This document shows positions 1-7,830 of a stretch of 20,239 nt of DNA, in pieces (the first letter of the stretch is position 1; each line of letters begins with the position of its first letter). The notes under the pieces were generated by a model. It was not told the DNA's origin, ran no database searches, and saw only the letters and a list, made by a program, of their open reading frames with translations. Position numbers and translations under genes: made by a program. Source of the stretch: Ophiothrix spiculata (taxonomy: Eukaryota > Echinodermata > Ophiuroidea > Amphilepidida > Ophiotrichidae); the NCBI GenBank assembly GCA_000969725.1, contig JXSR01S008748.1; one strand, written 5' to 3'.

Positions 1-784
1 TCTGTTAATGTTTGTAAGCATCACTGGAGGTCAAATGAACTGTTTTAAATGTCAAACTACTATTCATTATTCGCTGCCTTCAATCAGTATCTTCTATGAA
101 CAGGTATAATGAATGAAATCATAAAACTATGCATCAGCATTCACATTTTTGGTTGAATATAAGTATAATGCAAAATGAACAAATACTTAAATCATTAATG
201 ATATATGAATGTACATAGAAACATAACAGCTTGAGAGCAAAGAGACAATGATTTTCGTTTTAAGATTTTGGGTCAACTTTACTTCTGTGAAACTACTGAG
301 TATTGTTTGTTGGTACCCATTAGCAGAAGGCAAGACACTGCTTCCCTAGCAACCATATCAGAAAGCATGGCTTTTGATAGTTTTGCTTCAGAGACTTAGT
401 TCTAAAGATGATATTCATTATACTCCTAAAACCTCAGTTCTCAAATATAGGAATAACTTTAATCAATGCACTTTGTTTTTCATTGTTAGAAAGTTCATCT
501 TTTTTCTCCCATGTATTAGTATCTGGGGTTCTTTTATAACACACATAATCCAAACCCAACCAGACCCCAGAAGGTTAGGATTTATTGTCGTATAACCCTA
601 CCATTGAAAAAACCTTGTTAAAAACTGTTTAATTCCGAGTACCTCCTATGCCACCACATTTAATCATCACAAAGAGAATGATAGTAAAGACTTGAAAAAC
701 TAATAAAGACTAAGAGATAATTCATCTCATAGAATGCAGAATACATTGAGTGATGATATCATGGAAGATAGGTACCTTGATATA
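1..784. repeat. Repeat family R1, copy A
   Basis: This is a diverged copy of a family that recurs at 1704-2045 (B), 3363-4035 (C), 4036-4443 (D) and 5782-6340 (E). Bases 1-360 match D: both share an AATGTCAAACT(A/G)C block, then a TATTCATTAT-like block, and a TCAACTTtACTTCtsTGAAACTA-like segment near 280 and 4390. Bases 450-600 match 1880-2030. Bases 600-784 match 3370-3545 and 5790-5950, sharing CCGAGTaCCTCC, AAAAACTAATAAAGAC and GAATACATTGAGTG. The repeat is cut at 784 by the foldback element and resumes at 1704. No coding function is visible; the 73-codon frame at 374-595 is not supported by anything else. I infer an old interspersed or segmentally duplicated repeat. Confidence 0.75.
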
Positions 785-1701
785 CACTCACGGTCTAAAA
801 TATTTCCGCACAAACACTTTATTCAGCCATATCTCACAAGGCGGTAATAAGGAAACTATCAGGAAACTTATGTTGCTTTTGGTCAGATCTGATAGGTAAT
901 CTAGTTAAATGTAAAATTGAGCTCCGAATGGGATCAACCCTTTCATGTACGGGTAGGGGGCAACAACACAAATGGGTCGAAAAACGTGATTTTTTCGGTC
1001 AAAATGATTTGACAACGCCTGGGTCAAGGTCCCTTTACCGCTCAAGTTGAGTGGTCATATGGAATGTGTATATGTAATTGAGTGACAAGCAGGCAATTAA
1101 TGTCCTGGTCACGCTTGACTTCGCCAAGAGAATGCTTGGAAGCGAACGAAAAAGGATGTTTCAACGCCCCCAAGTTTACAAAAATTGGGCTGTGGTAAAA
1201 GTGGAATGGTTCCTGGCGGTATATGACATTTTAAAAGGTTTTAAGAGATGTTCAATCTGTCATATACCGTCACAAAACACTGCACATTCATCACAGCCCT
1301 ATTTTTGTAAACTGGTGGGGCGTTGAAGGATCATTTTTCGTTTGCTTCCAAGCATTCTCTTGGCGTAGTCAAGCATGACCAGGACATTTAATTACCTGCT
1401 TGTCACTCAATTACATATACACATTCCATATGAACACTCAACTTGAGCGGTGAAGTGACCTTAACCCAGACGTTGTCAAATCAAATTTGACCTAAAAATC
1501 ATGTTTTTCGACCCATTTGTGTTGTTGCCCCCTACCCTTACGTGAGGGGTTGATCCCACTGGAGCTCAATTTTACACCTAACTAGATTACCTATCAGATC
1601 TGACCAAAAGCAACATAAGTTTCCAGATAGTTTCCTTATAAACACCTTGTGAGATATGGCTGAATAAAGTGTTTGTGCGGAAATACTTTAGACCCCTAGT
1701 G
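785..1701. mobile_element. Long foldback MITE, Tc1/mariner-like termini, TA target
   Basis: This 917-bp element is almost entirely one inverted repeat. The left arm 785-1228 pairs with the right arm 1258-1701, 444 bp each, around a 29-nt loop at 1229-1257. Termini read CACTCACGGTCTAAAATATT and, on the other strand, CACTAGGGGTCTAAAGTATT; both then share TTCCGCACAAACACTTTATT and CAGCCATATCTC. The element is flanked by TA (783-784 and 1702-1703), the Tc1/mariner-type target. Repeat copies C and E continue across the homologous site without it. It encodes no transposase. The 82-codon frame at 1078-1326 crosses the loop and is a by-product of the palindrome. Transcription would give a long hairpin RNA (inference). 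Confidence 0.88.
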
Positions 1702-1703
1702 TA

Positions 1704-2045
1704 CATGGGTATGGCTTCCTAGTTGCAGACTAACTATGACAGGGCTTTTATCTACAGGGTTTAAGTGCAGGCAAGTCCTGTCACATTCTGTGAATCTAAA
1801 AACGTCTCAGGAATTGTTTGAAAATGCCAAATGAACTTTTCTTAATGTCAAACTGCTACAAGTATAGATACCCTTGGGAAAGTAATAACTTTAATCGATG
1901 TTACTTTGTTTCTTCTTTGTTAAACAATTTTCCCCTATCCTTGTAGAAGTTTCTGGTGCTGTTTGGCAAAACACAAAAATCCAACGTGACCCACTGAAAA
2001 TTAGGATTAATCATCACAAACCCCAACTTGAAAAAATAACAGAGA
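1704..2045. repeat. Repeat family R1, copy B
   Basis: This continues the R1 copy interrupted by the foldback. Bases 1711-1860 match 3568-3710, 4045-4175 and 5965-6110, sharing the GGCTTtCTAGTTGC block, ATGACAGGgCTTTTATCTAC and TCAGGAATTgTTTGA. Bases 1880-2030 match 450-600, sharing ATAACTTTAATC, TACTTTGTTT and GTTAGGATT-like blocks. The copy is cut near 2045 by the composite element. No gene is visible; short frames on both strands here are unsupported. Confidence 0.7.
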
Positions 2046-2091
2046 GCCGTCGGCTCCGTAACCCATGCACTAAAGCCCGTTAGCAAAAAAA

Positions 2092-2235
2092 ATTCTTGAC
2101 AATATGATCCCCTGGATGACCTCCCATCAAAAATACCAGAGTTTCGTTGAAATTGGTCAAAATCTGTAGACGAAGAAGCATTGTAAAGGATTTTGAAAAT
2201 GACCTCCTTTGACCCTGAATGACCTTGAGTTGCAA
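2092..2235. repeat. Direct repeat, left copy (partner 2990-3185)
   Basis: The two copies share CCCCTGGATGACCTCC, ATCAAAAAT, GTTTCGTTGAAATTGGTC, AAATCTGTAGAC, AAGAAG and GGTTGCAAAAT-like blocks in the same order. The right copy has an extra stretch of roughly 40 bp after ATCAAAAATTCCTGA. Both contain several TGACC(C/T) half-sites. They flank the GC-rich core and the tandem repeat, giving an LTR-like layout, but no primer-binding site, polypurine tract or reverse transcriptase is visible. Confidence 0.7.
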
Positions 2236-2640
2236 AATTTTCAACACCCCACACGAGTACCCCTGACTGACAGCCGGCCAGGGTGGCACCCCCGGACCCC
2301 TGTCACGGGACAGGGATACAGCCAGAACCAACCGATACCACACAGACCCGGGCTCAGTTCATAACGTCCACGGTCGGCCCGGCTCCCCATGAGGAGCCTT
2401 GGTTTCCAGCCATATGACCACCGGGTGGACGCGGATGTCAACTTGATGACACAGAGGGGGGAACAGTGTGGAACTGTTGGTTCAAGCTGTATATTAATAT
2501 CATGGTGAGGCCCTCAGGGGAGCATAGTGACTGATACTCCCCCGTTTGCGACTCGAGTGTTGCGTCCAACAGATCGGTAGTCACAGGGACTGAACTCGAG
2601 AAGCGTGGCCGCACCATGTTCAGAATGAATTCTGGATGTA
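2236..2640. other. GC-rich, hairpin-rich core of unknown origin
   Basis: This is an abrupt GC-rich island inside AT-rich DNA. It contains several short perfect hairpins: CCCTGT-CACGGG-ACAGGG near 2298, GGCTCC-CCATGA-GGAGCC near 2380, and GGGGAG...CTCCCC between about 2517 and 2543. On the minus strand one frame stays open from about 2513 to 2241 (about 90 codons), but long open frames are expected in GC-rich sequence and it has no splice support. I compared it mentally with 5S rRNA, U1, U2, SRP RNA and tRNA boxes and saw no match. It could be a nested element, a structured RNA segment or a displaced exon. Confidence 0.45.
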
Positions 2641-2671
2641 CTTAAAATAGTATGCATAGCATATCTGCATT

Positions 2672-2974
2672 TTAATTATTTGACCCTTGACCCATGACCC
2701 ATGAACTCCATGATGGAGTCAAGGGTACCATAAATATCGTCAGTATATTTTTATCAATATATCTATGAAAGTACTATAAATCTAGCACCTTCCTATGGCC
2801 ATATACCGATTTGTTATTATTTTTTTAAATAATTTGACCTGTGACCTGTGAACATTGACCTTTGGGGTCAAGGGTACCATAATTCTCTTCGGTATATTTT
2901 TATCAATCTATCTATGCAAGAACCATAATTCCAGCACCTTCCTATGGTCAGATACTGATTTTTGATCATTTTTT
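2672..2974. repeat. Tandem repeat, two units of about 150 bp
   Basis: Unit 1 begins at about 2672 and unit 2 at about 2827; a third start is seen at about 2975. Shared blocks in order are AATtATTTGACC, GGGTCAAGGGTACCATAA (slightly varied), GTATATTTTTATCAAT, ATCTATG, and the AGCACCTTCCTATGG block. Each unit opens with clustered TGACC(C/T) motifs. The repeat is non-coding. Confidence 0.75.
2835..2847 (-). promoter_or_regulatory. Perfect DR1 nuclear-receptor-type motif
   Basis: The plus strand reads TGACCTGTGACCT, the reverse complement of AGGTCA-C-AGGTCA. This is the direct-repeat-1 arrangement bound by RXR, HNF4 and COUP-TF type nuclear receptors. Further half-sites flank it, including TGACCT at about 2857. 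The sequence match is exact; binding is only inferred, since the element is TGACC-rich throughout. Confidence 0.4.
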
Positions 2975-3308
2975 TAATAATTTGATCTTTCTTGACCCAA
3001 ATGACCCCCTGGATGACCTCCGATCAAAAATTCCTGAACACCCTGAAGGTAGCCCTTCCAAAGGATGCCTCAACCCAAGTTTCGTTGAAATTGGTCGAAA
3101 TCTGTAGACAAAGAAGGGTTTTAAAGAATTTTCAAAAGCGCCCTCATTTGATCCCCGATGACCTCAGGTTGCAAAATCGTGAGCATCTCCATAGCCCCTC
3201 TACCCAAGGATCATCCTGTGCAAGTTTCACGAAAATCCATCGAAGCGTATACGAGAAGAAGCATATTTATGAATGTTGGACGAAAGATAGATAGACAGAT
3301 CATGGTTC

Positions 3309-3334
3309 TATGAACCCAGCACTACGTGCATGGG
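3309..3334. other. Terminal hairpin of the composite element
   Basis: AACCCA-GCAC-TAC-GTGC-A-TGGGTT forms a 10-bp stem with one bulged base near the right end of the composite element. A related end, CACGTAATGCATGGCTAAAA, lies just left of R1 copy E (about 5751-5770). This suggests copy E carries a relic of the same terminus, so the insertion may predate the C/E duplication. Confidence 0.5.
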
Positions 3335-3362
3335 TTAAAAACACACAAACAAACCAAAAAAT

Positions 3363-3806
3363 AAAAAAAAAAACCTCATTGAAAATCTGTCCAATACCGA
3401 GTGCCTCCCTATGGCGCCACATTTATCATCAAATGAGAATAATAGGAAAGACAAGAAAAACTAATAAAGACATAGGGATTATTTGCCTCTTTGAAATGCA
3501 TATGGAGAATACATTGAGTGTGATTATGGATGATAGATATACCGATATGCAAGGCTATTGGCTTTCTAGTTGCCCAATTACAATGACAGGACTTTTATCT
3601 ACGGGGGTCTAAGAGTGCGGTGTTCGGCAGATCTATGTACCTGTATTTTTTTCAGGAATTAATTGAGACAAATGCCACATGTATCTTTTTGAATGTCTAA
3701 CTGCTATTTACTTTGTAAGCTCTGTATTAACTATGTTAAAGTATATGAGTAAATATCAGTAACATTATATCAATGTTATTATGATGAGTAAGGATCAAAA
3801 GAGTTA
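3363..3806. repeat. Repeat family R1, copy C (left part)
   Basis: This is strongly similar to copy E at 5782-6217. Both contain ACCTCATTGAAAA, ATTTATCATCAAATGAGAAT, GGAGAATACATTGAGTGTGA and CCCAATTACAATGACAGGAC blocks in the same order. Copies C and E are visibly closer to each other than either is to A, B or D. The copy is split by the MITE at 3807 and continues at 3928. The 100-codon plus-strand frame at 3310-3612 has a 65-codon counterpart in E, which reflects repeat identity rather than evidence of coding. Confidence 0.85.
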
Positions 3807-3927
3807 GGGGCGGCTTCAAAACTCAACCGGCGGTTGTCTGGCGGTTCTGGGCAGTTCAACCAGAATTAACAATAGCCAACCGCCCAGAACCGGCAGACAA
3901 CCGCTGATTGAGTTTTGAAGCCGCCCC
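3807..3927. mobile_element. 121-bp palindromic MITE, TTA target duplication (Harbinger-like)
   Basis: Near-perfect terminal inverted repeats of about 50 bp start GGGGCGGCTTCAAAACTCAA, with the first 20 bases identical on both ends, and leave about 20 bp of unique centre. It is flanked by TTA at 3804-3806 and TTA at 3928-3930. The paralogous site in copy E (6218-6220) has a single TTA in the same context (CAG-TTA-ATCTG), directly showing the pre-insertion state. A 3-bp TWA duplication with G-rich termini fits the PIF/Harbinger (Tourist-like) superfamily. It is GC-rich compared with its surroundings and has no coding capacity. Confidence 0.9.
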
Positions 3928-4035
3928 TTAATCTGTTGCAGATAGTTTGAGAGTTAGTCTTTCACACATGACAACAATTTGTACCATTAATGCAAATATA
4001 TAGAAAATTGTTTCCGATAATATGTTTAAGATCAG
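3928..4035. repeat. Repeat family R1, copy C (right part)
   Basis: This continues copy C after the MITE. TTAATCTGTTGCAGA, TTTGAGAGTTAGTCTTTC and ACAATTTGTAC match 6218-6290 of copy E, and AGAAAATTGTTTCCGATAAT matches 6294-6315. No gene is visible. Confidence 0.8.
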
Positions 4036-4443
4036 TGAACAATATTCAAGTTGCCAAATTACTATGACAGGGCTTTGCCTACAGTCTTTAAAAAGTGCAG
4101 TCAATGCTGTGAGCATCTATAAACTTCTCGGGAATTATTTAAAATGCCAAGTGAACTTTCTAAATGTCAAACTGCTACATTCATTATATACTTCACTACT
4201 TCAATATCCTCTATGTACAAGTACATTAACTAATGAATAAAGTGACTGCCATTATACAAACATACAAGCTGGATGGAGATCAAAGAGATGATGATGAGTA
4301 ATGCTAAAATAAAAGAGCACAATGTTAAAAGCAAAATTCCTCTAAAGTTCAGATTAACCCTCATTTTTAGCCAATTTCTGAGATTCTGTGTCAACTTCAC
4401 TTCTCTGAAACTAGTAAGCAGAAGGCATTGTTTCTCATGAGGT
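4036..4443. repeat. Repeat family R1, copy D
   Basis: AAGTTGCCAAATTACTATGA and the following ACAGGGCTT match 1720-1750 and 3570-3600. AATGCCAAGTGAACTTTC and AATGTCAAACTGCTAC match 1825-1860 and 30-60. The segment from CAAGCTGGATGGAGATCAAA onward matches 225-300 of copy A, including TCAACTTCACTTCTCTGAAA and AGCAGAAGGCA. It directly follows copy C, so C and D form a tandem pair. It is non-coding as far as can be seen. Confidence 0.7.
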
Positions 4444-4715
4444 ATCTACAATCAGAGAAAAAAGTCGTTGGAACACTTGAGTCTTTTCAGGTGCATTCAT
4501 CCGTTTAAAACACTGGAAATTACAGAGATGGGTAAAGTTGAAGACAATAAAGAACTCTTCTCTTCTGACCACCCCCTTCCTCACCCCTGTTTCAATGTTG
4601 GATGTAAAGATGCTCCTTGTGTTCGAGTCAACACTGAGTGGGGGACGGGGAAAGCGTGCAAAATCAATGACATGGACAGGTAATTGTGCCAAGACTTTTT
4701 TCCCTGATTGTAGAT
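4444..4715. mobile_element. 272-bp inverted-repeat-bounded insertion in R1 copy D
   Basis: ATCTACAATCAGAGAAAAAA at 4444 is repeated in inverted orientation at the right end (ATCTACAATCAGGGAAAAAA on the minus strand from 4715), and the match continues through AGTC-TTGG. Copy A has only about 40 bp between AGCAGAAGGCA (about 330) and the TTTTGATAG block (about 371), whereas copy D has about 315 bp, so this segment is extra. I could not define a clean target duplication. Inside is a 65-codon plus-strand frame (4491-4683) with a cysteine-containing, protein-like composition and possible splice sites; I do not consider it established as an exon. Confidence 0.5.
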
Positions 4716-4726
4716 TGGAAGTACAG

Positions 4727-4875
4727 TTTTTGATGGTTTATCTTCAGAGACCTTGTTTGGAAAAGAATACAAGTACACTCCCAAAAGCTATTCGTGAGCA
4801 AGACAGCAAAAAGTCATGTTTACTTTTGCCTACTTACACATGTCAGAATATCACAATTGTTGGTGCACATACAGG
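4727..4875 (+). other. Exon-like block homologous to 369-433, unproven
   Basis: TTTTTGATGGTTTATCTTCA and the following GAGACCTTGTTTGG, ACACTCC and AAAAGC align with 369-433 of copy A. In one frame D reads FDGLSSETLFG and then YTPKS. Copy A reads FDSFASET before a stop, with YTPKT in a shifted frame. A strong donor-like site (ACAGG then GTGAGT) ends the block at 4875, and a pyrimidine-rich AG lies at 4712-4713, although that falls in the inverted repeat end. This may be a relic exon duplicated with the repeat, or chance. Confidence 0.2.
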
Positions 4876-5750
4876 GTGAGTCAAATTAAAGTGTAATCAA
4901 TGGAAGCATTTTTTTTCAGGAAATCTGTTTATGTTTGTAGACTTTAATTTACCTGATGAATAGCAAATTTAATCAGCTTTCATGAGCATTTTAGTTTGTT
5001 GAAATTGACAAATATATTTAAAAGTTACAACCGTTTAAGTAAAGGTACCCGATTTTGATATCGAACAAATTTGCTTCAACATGAACTCTTTACTGTACAA
5101 GAAGTTGGTACTATCTGATTGTGCATTGATGAACTTGACGCTGCATTCAACATCTTAAACGGGCACACATTGTTCATAGATACTGAAGAAGCTTAAATGA
5201 TGCAGATCAAAGTACTGATGGCCATTTCAGATATCACGATCTTGACAACCAATGCCAGGAGAATAAATCATGGCCCAACAATGTAGCAACCGGTACAGGC
5301 ATTTTGTTGCAATTAAGTATCATCAGACTCATAGTCCGGTTGTAGATTGATGCCTGTTTTGTCTGTAGTTTACGGATGCCAACCAGGTCCCATCACCTCA
5401 AGCTTTTTAAAATGTTGTTTATAAGCTAAAGACCACGCAACTCATAGTAACAGAAACTAAGAAGGCTCTGAAAGATCCTGATCCGGATAATGTAATAAAC
5501 TCGTGTTGTTTTACCAGAAAAAAAACGTACGTGAAATATGACTCTGAGATCTTCCTGTTTGAGCTCTGTATCGCCTGTTTGTAATTTCTACACTAATCTA
5601 CATTTGTCTAATATTCGCATTTGTATAATTTACTTGCAAATTAAGCATACTATATAGGCAAAAATTGCAATTTTTACGTAAACAAAAGAAAAATATGGCA
5701 TTCTAATGTCTATGTTTTAGATTTAAAGGCTGCTCACTAAGCTTAGCGGC
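4876..5750. other. AT-rich stretch without a recognisable gene
   Basis: No frame of useful length and no obvious repeat of other window segments was found. A short frame near 5184-5348 (about 55 codons, plus strand) has a protein-like composition but no convincing splice sites. The end of this stretch (CACGTAATGCATGGCTAAAA near 5751) resembles the right terminus of the composite element at 3318-3338. Confidence 0.5.
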
Positions 5751-5781
5751 TGTTCCCTTCCACGTAATGCATGGCTAAAAT

Positions 5782-6340
5782 AATAAAAAAACCTCATTGA
5801 AAAAACCGAGTGCCTTCTATGGTGCCACATTTATCATCAAATGAGAATAATGGAAGAGACATGAAAAACTAATAAAGACATAGGGATTATTTGCCTCTTT
5901 GAAATGCATATGGAGAATACATTGAGTGTGATTATGGATGATAGATACCCTGATATGCAAGGTTATTGGCTTTCTAGTTGCCCAATTACAATGACAGGAC
6001 TTTTATCTACTGGGGTCTTAGAGTGCAGTGTTCGGCAGATATATGTACCTGCAATTTTCTTCAGGAATTGTTTGAGACAGATGCTACATGTATCTTTTTA
6101 AATGTAAAACTGCTATATTCATTACTGACTTCATAAGCTTCGATTTACAATGGTAAAGTATATGAGTATAGATCAGTTACATTTTATGACTGTTATTATA
6201 AAAAATGAACAGAACAGTTAATCTGATGCACAGACTCTTTGAGAGTTAGTCTTTCGTGCATGGGTACAATTTGTACTACTCATTCAAAAATGTAGAAAAC
6301 TGTTTTTGATAATAATGCGTTTAAAATCAATGTCAATCTG
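5782..6340. repeat. Repeat family R1, copy E (uninterrupted)
   Basis: This is a near-complete counterpart of copy C that lacks both the foldback and the 121-bp MITE, so it serves as the empty-site reference. The TTA at 6218-6220 is the pre-insertion target of the 3807 MITE. The segment GATATGCAAGG near 5951 corresponds to the foldback insertion point. Similarity fades near 6340. The 65-codon frame at 5904-6101 is shared with copy C only because the DNA is shared. Confidence 0.85.
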
Positions 6341-6813
6341 TCTCTGCTAAAGACTTAATGACTTCTACAGTATTGGTCTAGGCAAAGCTTTTCATTTTTT
6401 TCTTGTACTCAACATACAGACTGCTCTATTTTTCAGCTACATTTTGGCCTCAATATTGCTTGATGATTTGAACATGAGCATAACTAATTACAGCTGCGCG
6501 AGTATTAACATTGATACTTCTTGAGAAAGGAATACATTTTGCCATAAAATTGTCTCTTCTATTTTTTCCTTTAGAACAAACCTTCTTATACTGCTACAAA
6601 TGGCTACACATTTATCCAATGGACTCCTTATGTCTACTGACACAAACCCATATATACATTTTGCATAATTACGTTCGTCACCACTTGCCAATTTACATGC
6701 ATCCGACGCCACATGCTGTTTCAGCTAAATAGTCCACTAATGAACCATACCCGGGAACCAAACTGTTCTAATGTGGACCCAAACTATCTAAAAAATTTAA
6801 ATGCGCCAACACT
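6341..6813. other. AT-rich stretch without a recognisable gene
   Basis: Short frames on both strands (6488-6732) overlap and look like random open frames. No splice-flanked coding segment, tRNA or repeat could be identified before the minisatellite begins. Confidence 0.5.
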
Positions 6814-7275
6814 CATATATAAAAAAACTGTTTACAATCTCCCATTTCATCCTGTACTATTTTGTGCCAGACAAATTGTACCATATGAACACATCTCACA
6901 ATGTCCCCTTTTCCAAGCTGTTCTATTTTACACCAGATGATTAGCTTGGACCAGATTTAGACCTGTCCATATGAACACATCCTAAAATTTCCCTTTTCCA
7001 AGTAGTTTTGTTTTTGCCAGATATTTTGCTTGCACCAGAATCTGCCCTGACCATATCTTAAAATTGTCCTTTTCTAAGCTATTCCGAGCTGTTCTGTTTG
7101 CATTAGATGTTTTGCTCTGAAAGCTTGAAACATACACAACCTTGTCCATATTAACACATCTTAAAATTCCCCTTTCCTAAGCTATTCTGATTGTACCAGA
7201 TGTTTTGTTTGCACCAGATTCAGCCCTCGTCATATGAACACATCTCATAATCTCCCATTTCCAAGTTGCTCTATT
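6814..7275. repeat. Degenerate minisatellite, period about 85 bp, about six units
   Basis: Units begin at a CATATgAACACATCT-like block at 6814, 6882, 6968, 7052, 7147 and 7231, giving spacings of 68, 86, 84, 95 and 84. Shared following blocks are AAAATTTCCCTTTTCCAAGC, TGTTCTaTTT, CACCAGAT, TTTTGCTTGCACCAGA and AGCCCTG. Units are clearly diverged, so the array is old. Frames inside it are repeat-derived. Confidence 0.75.
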
Positions 7276-7488
7276 CTATAAGAGACACAATCATTTCCAT
7301 TCTCTGACTGTGTCCATCCATTGCTTCTTCCAAACACCCTTGTTTCCTTCAACCTTCTCTTACATAATTTGAAATGTCAAGAGTACTACCACTTCCTCTC
7401 AGTTTTCCATGAGGTATGTCAGTTTTCATTTCACCAAATCACCAAATATCTTTTTATCAAAGGAATTTTGATAGGGGAACCAGTTTCT

Positions 7489-7499
7489 CCGCCATCTTG
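7489..7499 (-). promoter_or_regulatory. YY1-like motif, left arm
   Basis: The minus strand reads CAAGATGGCGG, matching the YY1 consensus AANATGGCG. It is followed by GAGAAACTGG. It sits at the outer end of the left arm of the CpG-rich inverted repeat and points outward. Confidence 0.45.
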
Positions 7500-7777
7500 T
7501 GTCGCTCATGGAGCAGAGTTATTGTACCTCCGGATATATTCAGAGTTTGGCCCGATATCCAGGCAGATCGCGTAAATCTTCACTTGACGCATATACAGTG
7601 TGTGCATTTTGTTTCACGTGCAAACTGTGCCTGCGTTTCAAGTAGCGTGTATTGCGACTTGCTATGATGAAAGTACGCCAATTTTCCCGCTAATCTGTCG
7701 CAAAGACTCTCGAAGTGTGGCACGCAGAGCTGTAAAATGCCGGAGGTACAATAACTCAACCTCCATGAGCGACATTC

Positions 7778-7787
7778 CAAGATGGCT
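7778..7787 (+). promoter_or_regulatory. YY1-like motif, right arm inner
   Basis: The plus strand reads CAAGATGGCTG, close to the YY1 consensus. It lies immediately outside the inverted-repeat core of the right arm and points outward, mirroring the left-arm motif. Confidence 0.4.
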
Positions 7788-7820
7788 GCCCTCCCATAGG
7801 ATTTACACGGCGGTGAAATC

Positions 7821-7830
7821 AAAATGGCGG
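7821..7830 (+). promoter_or_regulatory. YY1-like motif, right arm outer
   Basis: AAAATGGCGG fits AANATGGCG and is followed by AGAGTATCGGTTCCCC, mirroring the left arm. Together with the other two sites it gives an outward-facing pair on each side of the CpG-rich centre. Confidence 0.45.

Larger units (their letters stand above)
2046..3362. mobile_element. Composite TGACC-rich repeat element inserted in R1
   Basis: This roughly 1.3-kb block separates R1 copies B and C and is absent from copy A at the equivalent place (about 605-622). The left end has a GAGCC-GTC-GGCTC hairpin followed by TAACCCATGCAC; the right end carries the inverted TAACCCATGCAC inside a terminal hairpin at 3309-3334. Inside are a direct repeat (2092-2235 and 2990-3185), a GC-rich core and a tandem repeat of about 150 bp. 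The right part has the usual style of marine invertebrate repeat tails, with repeated phrases ending in AAGAAG and GACAGA. Boundaries are approximate and the class is not established. Helitron was considered, but no clear CTRR end follows the hairpin. Confidence 0.6.

Noticed and set aside
1078-1326. 82-codon plus-strand frame
   Set aside because: It spans the loop of the foldback; the frame follows from palindromic transposon DNA and starts at TTG.
2236-2640. 5S rRNA, snRNA, SRP RNA or tRNA gene in the GC-rich core
   Set aside because: None of the conserved sequences or A/B boxes of these families could be matched on either strand.
2092-3185. LTR retrotransposon with direct repeats as LTRs
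   Set aside because: No TG...CA ends, primer-binding site, polypurine tract or reverse transcriptase; the copies differ by a gap of about 40 bp.
2046-3362. Helitron interpretation of the composite element
   Set aside because: A terminal hairpin exists, but no CTRR end follows it and no TC start is clear. The TAACCCATGCAC ends are inverted, unlike Helitrons.
3310-3612. Protein gene conserved between 3310-3612 and 5904-6101
   Set aside because: The shared peptide reflects duplicated repeat DNA; non-coding parts are equally similar.
4491-4680. Cysteine-containing exon (CIHPFKTLEITEMGK...) with AG and GT borders
   Set aside because: It lies inside an inverted-repeat-bounded insert. The minus strand is open too with equally good splice-like sites, so there is no basis to choose.
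6814-7275. CRISPR-like array
   Set aside because: Units are contiguous degenerate repeats without unique spacers, and the DNA is eukaryotic.
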